Positions 46,806-58,819 of a DNA stretch of 64,000 bases are shown in pieces. Every line of letters begins with the position of its first letter. The stretch's first letter is position 1. Under the pieces are notes generated by a model. That model had not been told where the DNA came from, searched no databases, and saw only the letters and a list, made by a program, of their open reading frames with translations. The position numbers were made by a program, and so were the translations under genes. The DNA lies in contig CM064862.1 in the NCBI GenBank assembly GCA_032719365.1, positions 81,713,628 through 81,777,627 of the forward strand, in the 5' to 3' direction. This DNA is from Prinsepia uniflora (taxonomy: Eukaryota; Streptophyta; Magnoliopsida; Rosales; Rosaceae).

Positions 46806-49800
46806 TGTAGCGACCCGTCCTGTAAACCGGGATTAGATTAGTGGTTAATGACAAATTAGTGAAGTTAATCAGTGATTAGTTGGATATGTTGGAATGAAAA
46901 GTGCGAAATGACGATTTTGCCCTGGAATCGGGCGAACGGTTGACTTTTGGTTCGAGTGGTCAAACGGACTTTAACCGATCACTGTGACGTAGTTTGGGAC
47001 GTCACGAGTTCATAGACAGGTGGCACGTCCGATTCCGACATTCGAGGAGAAAGTTATCACGTTCGAAAGTTCAAGGGTAATTTGGTAATTTGGTTTAGAA
47101 GGGGCAATTTTTTGACTTTTCAAACGACATGGAATTTTCATGTGATTCAAAGACCGTTAGGAAGGTCTCGATGCCCTGAGTATAACAACAGGCGGCACAC
47201 TGAAATCGGACTTCGGACGAGTAAGTTATGATTCTAGAACGAGGAAGGGCATTTTGGTAATTATGTGAAGGAAGGGCAAAATGGTAATTTCCAAGGGTGC
47301 AGTTTGAAACAGCCGTGAGTGGTTTGTTGGGTGAATTTTTTATCCAATAGAGTGACAATTGTCACTAGGAAAGGATGGATTAGTGGCACAAAGAAAGTGT
47401 GTGTGATGGGAAACTTAAACTATGCGTGGGTGTGTTTGAAACAAGTGCACGGCGTGTGTGTTGGTGTTTTAAAACGATGCTGGTGTGAAAAACAGAGACA
47501 GTGGTGGAAAGTGCCCAGTGTGTGAGAGTGTGCGACGGTGGGAATTAGATGAGCGTGCCAGGTTGGTGTGTTGGAAATGGAAATTACAGACTAGCCACAA
47601 CCTTGATCGATCAACCTCCCCTACGTTGAGAGAAAAGAAGATTTCAGAAAAAGAAAAAAAGAGAAAACCCTGAATCCCACCCCGATTCAGGGCATAACCC
47701 TCAACTTTTGCCTTTGAAGTTTGAACAAGAAATGAGGAGAAGGCAGGGGAGGGCTGCGGTGGTGCTGCTATGACAGCTGCCGTGGACGGTGGCCCAAAAA
47801 TCCTGGAAAACAGAGGAGATCGTGAAGGGAGTGTGACACTCAACTTACCTGAAAACCTTATCAATTGCTGATGGCTTGTGAAGGAATGATGGAGAAGAAG
47901 TTGAGGGGATGCTGATGGTGGCCACGGCTAGTGACGACGGCGGCAGTGGGGTAACTTTGCCATGGATTTCTTACGAAATCAAAATTGGTAGTCTCGGTTT
48001 TACATGGCTTTACTCATAATTATTCATGGGTTTGGTTTTGGAAGACTTAAAGGACTGAACCACCTTCAAACTAAGGGAAATGGTGGTCGGGAAGCACGAG
48101 TACAGAAAGGAGGAACAACGACGATTGTGCTCAACCATGGAGGTATAAAAATCTGACCTTAAGTTTATGGTTTGAGTATAGGAACCAATTAGGAATACAA
48201 GGACAAAACTAAGGGAAGGAAAATGATTGAATTTGGACTGAAAATGGACACAAAACCGCCCACGCCGGCTTGATCGAACCGGTCTGAACCGGGTCGGTGA
48301 GAGGAAGACGGTGACACTGTTCACGCGCGTGGGATTCACGCGCAGGAAGTTCCAGGCTCGTGTGGGGGAACGTGAAGGGCAGTTTGGAGAATCTTCCAAC
48401 ACGACTTTTAAAGTATTCGATGTAACGAACATTTTGGCACTGGTCTCGAGTCAATCGTACATCGTCTCGATAGGTTTCGGGATGTCCGAAGGTTTTAGGC
48501 CTTAGTTAAAAATAGTTAAAAATATGGGAAAATTATGGGGCTTAAGTATAATCACCATGAAGTAGTTAGTGACCTTATTATGGGCAAGTTCGGGAAAGCC
48601 GAGGATAGGGGATCGGCCGGGAACGGCGAAATGTGTGTGAGTGGACTTTGTTTTCTAAACTTCAATGCATGCATAATCGTTTTCTATGCCTTATAATTAT
48701 GATTCATATGCTTATGCTTATGGTAATTACGATTTCCGTATTTATACATAATTCGATATGCAATATGTGATTGCACGTATTTCGAGGTTATGGTTCCTCC
48801 TATGTTTTCATGATGGTTTAATGAATGATTTTATATGAATTGTACGTATCATGTTTTGATGCTAGTTTTGACTATGATTGTGAGTACGATTTACGGTTTT
48901 GGCACATATTTCGAGAATGTCACGGATTTGCACGTTTTACGAGATTTCGAGTATGTTGTGGTTTGACCGTGATTTTGGTGATTTGAATTTGGTATTTGAA
49001 ATACGATGTGATTTCAAAGATTTAAAATGGATTTTGGGAAAAGCGATTTCGGGCTTGATGCCCAGTTCATAAAAGTGGCTTTGGTGAACGAGATTTTGGG
49101 TTTCAGAAACTTGATGATGGATTTCCAGATTTGGGTTCGGGATGATGTTTTCGGATGCCAACTTATGGAATCATTATTACGAATTCGGATTCGGGAATGG
49201 ATGACAGGTATGATTGGGGATTTCAATGTGAAATTCGAACATGAGTTCCATTTCGATTAAGTGTGATCTCGGATTTGATTTGGGAAATTGGTTTACGATG
49301 GATTTTGGATTTTTGTGATTTACAAATGGTTTTAGGTTTAAAGACCCGGTACTATCGCTGGATGATGTTTTGGGTTTAAAGACCCGGTTGATTAATGACG
49401 GGGGAGGGCCCTTAATTAACATGTTGTGAGTTTAAAGACTCGGTTATTGTGATATCCCCCGAGGCCTATTGATTATTCTTAAGTTTAAAGACTCGTTTAT
49501 GTCCCGAGAAGGCCTGATTATACACATGGTTTTGAGTTTAAAGACTCGGGCGCACTTGAGATCCAGCAGACTGATTGACTTGTGAATTACTGTTGATTTC
49601 TGATGTTTTCGGATGTGTTGGGGAATAGCCCGGTTTACATGGCTTGATGAATTTTTGGGTTATGTTCTGTACTTGGATTAATTTATGTTTTGGGCTGAGT
49701 CCCTATGTTTATGATTTCGGGCTAAGACCCGAAGGTTAAGAAAAGGAAAATGATTTTGATTTTCATACACCGTTTTCTTATATTGGAAACGAAATGGATT

Positions 49801-50097
49801 GTGAAATGATTCTTGAATGCATGCATTGGTTTTACGTGGAGAGTGAAAATGTCTTTCTGAAACCTGTTTTATGAACTGATTCATTTTCGTCCACTCACAC
49901 CTTTTGTGTTATTATTGGCCCTCCAGGTCGTGGCGCCATGATCGAAGCGATTCGAGAGGTGGAGGCATGAGTGGGCACACGTATGATTATCCCTTGTTTG
50001 GCAACTGCTGAGGGTAATTTGGGAACTTCAGTCGACTTGCCAGACGGGAGCAGGACCAGGCATGATTATCAATGTCCCTTCGGGGACGGTCCTGTCA
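46806..50097 (+). repeat. LTR 2 (Ty3/gypsy), 3.3 kb, plus orientation
   Basis: It starts TGTAGCGACCCGTCC directly after a polypurine tract and ends GGTCCTGTCA, followed by TGGTATCAAAGC (50101-50112, one mismatch to the primer site). It is therefore flanked by internal sequence on both sides: a 3' LTR of one unit and a 5' LTR of the next. It contains TGACGT-N8-ACGTCA (46985-47004), a candidate leader intron (48637-49926), the GRGT-TTAAAG-ACYC array (49331-49551) and two TGCATGCA palindromes. Confidence 0.88.
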
Positions 50098-50257
50098 AAT
50101 TGGTATCAAAGCACTAGGTTGCTGATTCTGTTGCCACATCAAGCCTCCAGCGGTGTATACTGTAACGACCCGGACTTTCGAGGGTGTGTGGGACATCGGG
50201 ATAGATTTCAGATGAGATTGACCCTGGATTGAGGGTTAGATGTAAATCGGTGTATAC
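50098..50257 (+). mobile_element. Short internal stub between LTR 2 and LTR 3
   Basis: Primer site, then a sequence matching the gag start after LTR 3, interrupted by a 22-bp copy of the LTR start (TGTAACGACCCGGACTTTCG, from 50160). The same 30 bp, including the flank GGTGTATAC, recurs at 50249-50278 where LTR 3 really begins. Confidence 0.75.
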
Positions 50258-53200
50258 TGTAACGACCCGGACTTTCGAAAAAGGAAAATTTGAAAAAAAA
50301 AGACGATTTTGCCCCGGAATATGGGCGAATGGTTGACTTTTTGCTCGAGCGGTCAAACGGACTTTGATCGATGACTGTGACGTAGTTCGGGACGTCACGA
50401 GTCCATAGATAGGTGGCACGTCCGATTCCGGAGGTCAGGGAAGAAGTTATGACGTTCGGAAAATCAAGGGCATTTTTGTAATTAGGACGAAAAGGGGAAA
50501 ATGTTGACTTTTTGATCGACCACTATTTTTCATACAATTCGAGGACAATTAGGTAGGTCTCGATGCCCTGAGTTCATAGACAGGTGGCACGCTGAAAACA
50601 GATCTCGGACGGATGAGTTACGAGTCTAGAATGAGAAGGGCATTTTGGTAATTTTGTGAAGGAGGGCAAAATGGTAATTTTCCAAGGCACAGTTTGAAAA
50701 CAGTCGTGGTGGTTTGCCGTGTGAGTTGTTTATTTTGTTCAGTGCATTGTTTAACAATGTTAGTGACGTTGGGAGAATTGTTTAAGGTTGTGAGTGACTT
50801 TGGTCACTGAGAAAGAATGGGGGAGTGCTAGGTGTGCTAGGTGAACTGAGGGGAACAGAGCACGGGAGGAATATTGTAATGGTTTTGGGTCTGTTTGCGG
50901 GAAACAGAATCACAGTGGGTTTGAGAGATTCCCACGGGCTGTTGGGTTGCACAGTTTGGAAACAGAGAGATTAGTGATCATTGGGAAGTCATTGAGAGTC
51001 ATTTTGAGAGGAAAGAGCTGAGGAACGTGAGAGAAAACAGAATTGGGAAAAATTAGGAAATTGGTGGGAAATTTCAAAAATTAAATTGTGAATCGAGAGG
51101 AGTTAAACTGAGAGTAGAAACAGTCTTCTGGGTTCATTTCGACTTCAACCATACAAAAATCGAAGGAAGTTGATCAAGGTATAACCTAGAACTGAAGTTC
51201 CAGTTTCTGGAAATTTTCGAGCTTGAGGACGACCACCTACGAGTAAGGATTCATGAAATTGGTTACGGTTTAAGGTTTGTTTAGGTCATACGAAACTTCT
51301 ATATCAATTAATTTGATAACTGAGTTGAATTGAGTGAGTTTCAAAAGTTAAGACTGTGTGTTTGATCTTGAGAGAAATGTTGGGTTAAAGGCTTGATGTG
51401 TGTAATTAGGTTTACAGAACCTTAATTGGGACTCTAACGGTGCTATTTGATGATTCAATTAAAGGATTTAAGTGGGAATTGTTAGAGATTTAACCGGGTT
51501 GTGTCGCGGGTTGAACAACCCGTTTGCAGGCTAGTCGGGTGAGGAAGACGATGACTGTAGCTGTTACTGTAGCAGGTGCGTGGACTCATGCACAGCCACT
51601 CACGGCGGCGCGTGAGGGCGCGTGGGCCCAATTTTCGAGGTGAGTTCAACACGACTTTTGTCCTATACAATGTAACGAACATTTTAGCGTTGGTTTCGAG
51701 TTAATCGGACACCGTTTCGATATTGTTTCGAGGGTCCGAAGGTTTATATTACGTTTTTAATTAATATTTGATTCCTAGAAAATTATGGGAAATTATTATG
51801 ATGTTATTTGAGTCCTTAGTGACACTAAAGAATGATTTCGGACAGGATTCGAGATTCCTAAAAAATGTCGGAAATTACGGAAACGCGTGCAGCTTGAAAA
51901 CGAGCGTTATGGACGGTGTGTGAGTGGACTTTGCTTTCAAAATTTAATGCATGCATAAATGTTTCTATGATTTCTATGATCATGATTATGACTTGTGATA
52001 ATTACGATTTTTGTATTTATACGTATTTTGGTATGTAATACGTAACTGCACGTATTTCGAGACTATGGTTTCTCTTATGTTTTGATGATGATTTGATGAA
52101 CGATTTTACATGATTTGTGAGTATGATGTTTTAAGGATATTTTGATTGTGATTATGAGCATGACCTACGATTTTGACACGTATTTCGAGATTATTACGGA
52201 TTTGCGCGTTTTACGAAATTTCTAGTATATTGTGTTTTGATCATGGTTTTGATGCTTTGACCTTGGGATTTGAAATATGATGTGATTTCAAAGATTTAAA
52301 TGGATTTTGGAAAAGTTGATTTCGGGCTTGATGCCCAGGGTGTAAAAGTAATTTTGATGAACAAGATTCGGTTTTCGGAAACGTGGAAGTGGATTTCCGG
52401 GTTTGGGTTTGGGATGATGTTTCCTGATGCTAGCTTACGGAATCATTATTGCGAATTCGAATTCGGGAATGGATGACGGATATGATTGGGGATTTGAATG
52501 TGAAATTCGAACATAAGTCCTATTATGACAAAATGTGATTTCGGTTTGGTTTTGGAATTTGGATCACGATCGATCCTGGATTGTTGTGATTTACAAATGG
52601 TTTTTGGTTCAAAGACCCGGTATTATTGCTGGATTATGTTTTGGGTTTAAAGACCCGGTGCTATTGCTGGACCATGTTTTGAGTTTAAAGACTCGGTTAG
52701 TTGATGACTAGGGAGGGCCCTTGATGAGTTTAAAGACTCGGTTACTGTTTTGAGTTTAAAGACTCGGTATGATACCCCCCGAGGGTTATTGATTATATTC
52801 TGAGTTGAAAGACTCGTTGATATCCCGGGAAGTCCTGATTATGCGCATGGTTTTGAGTTTAAAGACTCGGGCGCACTTGAGATCCAACAGATTGATTTGA
52901 CTTGTGAATAACTGTTGATTGCTGATGTTTCCGGATGTGTTGGGAAATGGCCCGGTTTGTGTGGTTTGATGGATTGGAATTATGTTGCGTACTTAGATTT
53001 GATTCATGGTTTTGGGATGAGGCCGTGTGTTTATGCTTCCGCGCTAAGACCCGAAGGTTAAGAAAAAGAAAATGAATTTGATTTTCATATAAGGTTTTGT
53101 ATATTGGAAATGAAAAGGATTGTGAAATGATTTTTCGAATGCATGCATTGCTTTTACTTGGAGGGTAGAAATGTATTTCTATAACCTGTTTTATAAACTG

Positions 53201-53419
53201 ATTAATTTTTGTCCATTCACACCTTTTGTGTTTTTATTGACCCTCCAGGTCATGGCGCGCTGATCGAGGCTGATCGAGAGGCGGAGGCATGAGCGAGTAC
53301 GTGTGTGGTTGTCCCTTGTCTGGCAAGTACTGAGGGTAATTTGGGAACTTCAGTCGACTTTCAAGACGGGAGCAGGACCGAGCACGGTTAGCAATGTCCC
53401 TTCGGAGGCGGTCCTGTCA
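50258..53419 (+). repeat. LTR 3 (Ty3/gypsy), 3.16 kb, plus orientation
   Basis: TGTAACGACCCGGACTTTC to GGTCCTGTCA, then primer site TGGTATCAGAGC (53423-53434). It has the same start and nearly the same length as the solo LTR at 5652-8809. It contains TGACGT-N8-ACGTCA (50378-50397), a candidate leader intron (51920-53248), TGCATGCA at 51948-51955 and 53140-53147, and the GRGT-TTAAAG-ACYC array (52607-52870). Confidence 0.92.
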
Positions 53420-56288
53420 ATTTGGTATCAGAGCACTAGATTGCTTATTCTGTGGCCACATCATGCCTCCAAAACGTGAGCCTCGTGCACGACCTGGTAG
53501 TGAGTCGGGTAGACGAGGGTGTATGAGACCTCGTGATAGATCTCGAACGAGATTGACCCTAGGTTGAGGGTCCGATGTTATCTAGAGTACACTGTGAACT
53601 ACTGTTTGTTAGACATAGAACTAGGTGGGTCCCAGGGATGAATGAGCCCAGTGGCTAGTTGCACTCGTGATGGGATTATTTTTAGTGAAATTCTTAAGTG
53701 GAATGCGTGTTTTAAGAGTCTAAAATGTGATGGGATATCTCTTAGGCCTTATCGGTCGTATAAGATACGGTTGACCATTGGTAATTGCTCGGTGACTGGG
53801 TATGTCAGTGATGGCATGATTGATCAGTATGAGATTGGACTCAAGAGGAGTCGAGAAATGGGTACGGGACTCAAAATGAGTGAGGATATTGGTTAGAGAC
53901 TTGAGATGAGCCATGGTAAGGTATCAAGGCTCGAGAGGAGCCAGAAAGGCTGAGTGAGGAACGTTTGGCACTTGGGATGCCAAGGACGGGTATATGCTCA
54001 GATACTGATGAGTTAGAAAATTGTGGCTTGGTCTTGTTTAACCTTGTTTATTGAACTTATGGGTCAGTGTCCTTAGTGACTGAGGTTCGGGCGGGGACCC
54101 GAGGTATACAAGGATTTGGACTTAGGAGATAGTCCAGTTCAGTGGGACGCAAGTCGGGTTCACTGGGAGGTAAAGTAACAAGGGTATAGTAATAGTTATG
54201 ATTGTGAGCCGTCCTGCCACGTCATAAAGAAATGGTTATATAGATCGATTGATATAAGCGAGATGGCACTGTTGGGGTGTGATAGAGCGATGATTGGCTC
54301 CTATTTTGACAATTGATAGGACAGGTGAGGGAAGAGTTGGTGGGGCCCGTGATGGTCCATAGGAGCGTGGTCAGTTGGGACCACATGCCCGGGGATTTGC
54401 AAATCCTTCGTAGGAAGCCTGAGTAGCCCTGGAATGATGACCTGGATACCTATTACTTGTGGTCACGATGTAAGTAACCAGATCGTATGTACTGGGTAGG
54501 TCCCGGGCTGTCCACTCTTCCATGTCTTGAGAATTGGCCATTGGTCGGATATGGTGTTGTTTGTGATTGGTTCTGGTATGGAAGTCATTGAACTAACTAG
54601 AGTTACCGATGTGATACTTGGATAATAGTTATTTGGTAGCCTTGGTAATTATATATGGAAAAAATTGGTGATATTTAAGGGGGGTAGACCTCTCGATATG
54701 AGGTTACCCAGGATGACTGGTGTTATCCGCTTAGTGGCTGACTTAGATTTGGATGAACTGGATGTAATCCTCGGATTGGATTGGTTGATGACTCATGAGA
54801 CCTCTATCGAGTATGTTGATTAGAGATTGACACGTGGAGTCTAGGATTCCAGAGGTTATGTTTCAGGAAGACTCGAGGGTGTTACCCTCTAGGGTGATTT
54901 TGATCCTCACAACCAATAGATGGTTGGTATGAGGTATTCAAGTTTGTTGGTCACATGTGTGGTGTTTGTGTTTCGCGTATGAGACGCCTAGTGAGGGCTG
55001 AGGATGCCCAGATTTCTCAACCTATTCCTGAGATTTTGCTAAGATGAGAGATTGAGTTACGATTATCTGAGCTTATATGTTGATTTTGGACAACTTAATG
55101 AGGTAACGGTATGGGATAAGGATCCCGTACCACTAGTAAAGGATTCGTGGTTTCGTGGGAAGGTTGTGATTAGTGACCTTATTAAGAGAAGCCAACTTGG
55201 TGATGATTGTCGATTCAGATTAAAAGAAAGAAAAGGATAACGTTCGGATTTGATATGGCTAAGGTTAACTGATGGTGATACCCTTGGATGGCCAAATAGG
55301 CTAGTTATAGTTGAGAGATAAGGAGTCGGGTAGTCTGACCACATTTAGATGATGTATGGTACCATGATTGATGATTGGTTGGCGTACTTACATGTACCGA
55401 GGGGCATGTAATGTACTGAATAGATGTATTGAATGCCCTCAGAGAAGGAGATAGTTGAATAAGTGTTAGGTTTGATAGACCAGCATAGGTTTGGGAAACA
55501 TGAGTTAGTTTCAGATTTGCGGGTAACCACAGGGGATTGTAAGGGGGGGTTCTCTCCCATGTTTTTTCCAGTTATGGTGATTGACCCGGAAGGAGGTCAG
55601 AGTTATTAGAACTGAGAACTGAGTGGTGATTGGTTGGTACCCTCATATGTACAGATGAGTGTGTGAGATACTGGACAGATGTAGCGAATGCTTCAGGGAA
55701 AAATATATGGTTAAATAAGTGCTAGGTCTGGTCGAACGAGTAACGACCGGGACTAGTGTGAATCCTAGGAAAAACAGACGTATTGGTCAATGGAGATAAG
55801 AACTGAGATTTTGGATTCGGTTAGTCGGGTGTTGATGCTAGTTACACCCTCAGAAGTTGACCTTCCTTGTAGGAGTTGAGATCGACCCACAGGGTTGAGT
55901 ATGCAGAGGTCATATACCTTTAGGAAAGAATGTACGAGTACCGTATCGACCTTTAGGATTGGTAATGAGGGATAAAAAGAAAGGCTTAATGTGTGATAAG
56001 GCGATGGTAGGGATATATTGAGATGACGACCACATTGTCGGATCAGGTATTACTTGGGGAGAGGATTGTCATGTTTGATAACCTAAGGATAAGTGAAATC
56101 ATGTTAGTTACGGAACTCCATAGGATTGGAGTAGTACATGATTTCTGATAACTTGGATGGTTGGCGTCCAACTGCAAGACCATACTTGGTGTGTAGTGGA
56201 GTCGAGGTTAAGAGAGGGGTGTGATTTGAGATACAGTATGAATGATTGGGCCGAGTGCTTATTGACAATAGGAAGGACTCAGGAGAAA
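53420..56288 (+). pseudogene. Internal region after LTR 3: decayed gag, protease and RT
   Basis: The gag start MPPKREPRARPGSESGRRG (from about 53463) soon meets a stop. Further on, LDELDVILGLDWLMTHE (about 54755-54800) is the conserved end of a retropepsin, and LSLYVDFGQLNEVTVWDKDP (about 55066-55125) matches the RT block seen intact in element B as [15 protein letters not shown]. The domains are far too close together, so large parts are deleted. From about 53597 on, this region is repeated at 56523-58760. Confidence 0.8.
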
Positions 56289-56519
56289 AGGTTAAAAACT
56301 GATTTATTTTTGTCCACTCACACCTTTTGTGTTTTTATTAACCCTCCAGGTCGTGGCGCGCTGATCGAGGCTGTTCGAGAGGTGGAGGCATGAGTGAGTA
56401 CGTGTGTGGCTGTCCCTTGTCTGACAAGTACTGAGGGTAATTTGGGAACTTCAGTCGACTTGCCAGACGGGAGCAGGACCGAGCACGTTATCAATGTCCC
56501 TTCGGGAGCGGTCCTGTCA
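56289..56519 (+). repeat. LTR 3'-end fragment
   Basis: Picks up at TGATTTATTTTTGTCCACTC, runs through the CCCTCCAG|G site and ends GGTCCTGTCA; it matches the last 230 bp of LTR 3. The preceding 2.9 kb of the LTR is absent, and internal sequence joins it directly. Confidence 0.85.
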
Positions 56520-58800
56520 TATACTGTTTGTTAGACGTAGCATTGTGTGGATCCCAGGAACAAATGAGCTCAGTGTCTAGAAAGGTTGCACAACTGAGCA
56601 AGTTGCACTCGTGATGAGGTTATTTTCAATGAATTCCTTAAGGGGAATGTGTGTCTAAAGAGTCTAGACTATGATGGGATATCTCTTAGGCCTTATAAGT
56701 CATATAAGATATGGTGGACCATTGGTATCTGCTCGGTGACTAGGTATGCCAATAATGGCATGGCTGATTGGTGTGAAATTGGACTCAGGAGGAGTCGAGA
56801 TATGGATGTGGGACTCAAGATGAGTCAGGATATTGGTTAGAAGCTTGAGATGAGCCATGGTAAGTATCAAGGATCAAGAAGAGCCAAAAGGGCTGATTAA
56901 GGAATGTTTGACACTTAGGATGCCAAGGACTGGTATATGGTCAGATACTGATGAATTAGGAAATTATGGCTTGGTCTTGTCTTTAGTGACGGAGGTTCGA
57001 GCGGAGACCCGAGGTAGACAGAGATTTGGCCTTAGGAAATAGGCCAGTGGGAGCTGAAGTGATAAGGGTAGTGATATAGTAATAGTGATGATTGTGAGTC
57101 GTCTTGTCACATCATAAAGAAATGGTTGTATAGACTGATTGATATAGTGAGATGGACCATAGGGGCGTGGTCAGTTGGGACCATATGCCCGGGGATTTTC
57201 AATTCCTTCGTAGGGAGTCTGAGAAGCCCCGGAGTGATGACCTGGATACCTATTATTGGTGGTCCTGAATATGTATTTGGTGGGTCCCGGGCTATCCAAT
57301 CTTCCATGTCTTGAGATTGGCTATTGGACGGGTATGGTGTTGTTTGTGATTGGTTATGGTGTGGAACTCGTTGAACTGACTAGAGTTACCGATGTGATAC
57401 TTTGATAATAATTATGTGGTAATCTTGGTAATTGTATATGGTAAATTTGGTGAGACATAAGGGGGTAGACCTCTTGATGTGAGGTTACCCAGGATGACTG
57501 GTGTTATTGGCCTAGTGGCTGACTTAGAATTGGATGAATTGGATGTAATCCTTGGATTGGATAGGTTGATGACTCATGAGAACTCTATCGAGTATGTTGA
57601 GTAGGAAGTGATATGTGGAATCTAGGATTCCAGAGGTCATGTTTCAGGGGAGGGAGGGAGGGAGGGGGGGGGGGGTGCTCGAGGGTGTTACCCTCTAGGA
57701 TGATCTTGATCCCCACAACCAATAGATGGTGGGTATGAGGTATTCAAGTTTGTTGGTCACATGTGTGGTGTATGTGCTTAGTGCATGAGATGCCTAGTGA
57801 AGGCTGAGGATGCCCAAATTTCTTAACATATTCCGGAGATTTTGTCAGGATGAGAAATTGAGTTTACGATGATCTAAACTTATATGTTGATTTTGGACGA
57901 CTTAATAAGGTAACGGTATGGAATAAGTATCCTGTATCACGAGTTAAAGATTTGTGGTTTCGTGGGAAGGTCGTGATTAGTGACCTAATTAAGAGAGCCC
58001 AACATGGCGGTGATTGGCGATTTTGAGTAAAAGAGAGAAAAGGATAATGTCCGGACATGGTATGGCTAAGGTTAATTGATGGTGATACCCTTGGATAGCC
58101 AAATGGACTAGTTATAGTTGGGAGATGAGGAGTCGGGTAGTCTGACCACATTGGGTTGATGTCTGGTACCATGAGTGATGATTGGTTGGTGTCCTCCTAT
58201 GTACGGATGAGTGTGTGAGATACTGGACAGATGTAGCGAATGCCTCAGGGCAAAATATATGGTCCAATCAGTGTTGGGTTTGGTCGAACGAATAACGGTC
58301 GGGATTAGTGTGAATCCTAGAAAAAACAGACATGTTAGTCAGTGGAAATAAGAACTGAGATAGAATGGTGACAAGTGGAGAAACGGTGACTTATGTCGAT
58401 CACTCACTATGTGATTTGGGATTCGGTGAGTCGTGTGTTGATGCTAGTTAAACCCTCAGAAGGTAATGGTCGGAATATATTGAGATGACGACCACATTGG
58501 CGGATAAGGTATTATTTGGGGAGAGGGTTGTCGTGTCTGGTCACTTAAGGATAGATGAAATCCTATAATGGGCAGAACTCCATAGGATTGGGGTAATACA
58601 TGATTTCTGATTATTCGGAATATTGGAGTCCAATTGCAGGATCATACTTAGTGTGCGATGGAGTTCAAGGTACGAAAGGGATGTGATTCGCGATATAGTC
58701 TGGATGATTGTACTGAGTGCTTATTGGCAATAGGAAAGAATCAGGAGGAAGGTTTAAAATCATTATACATAGTGACCCTGGGAAAGGGATATGGTGTAAT
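56520..58800 (+). pseudogene. Second copy of the decayed internal region
   Basis: Colinear with 53597-56288, with many small differences: the same TGTTTGTTAGACRTAG start, the same protease end (LDELDVILGLD, about 57530) and the same RT block (about 57870-57950). Its primer site and gag start are missing. A G-rich run lies at 57647-57675. It arose by duplication of a segment running from the internal region through the LTR end. Confidence 0.8.
57647..57675 (+). repeat. G-rich run, potential G-quadruplex
   Basis: GGGG, then three AGGG-type steps, then a run of 13 G. Four or more G-triplets with one-base loops satisfy the usual G-quadruplex pattern. It is absent from the sister copy near 54870, so it expanded after the duplication. 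Confidence 0.85.
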
Positions 58801-58819
58801 TGACCTCGTAAGGGGAACG

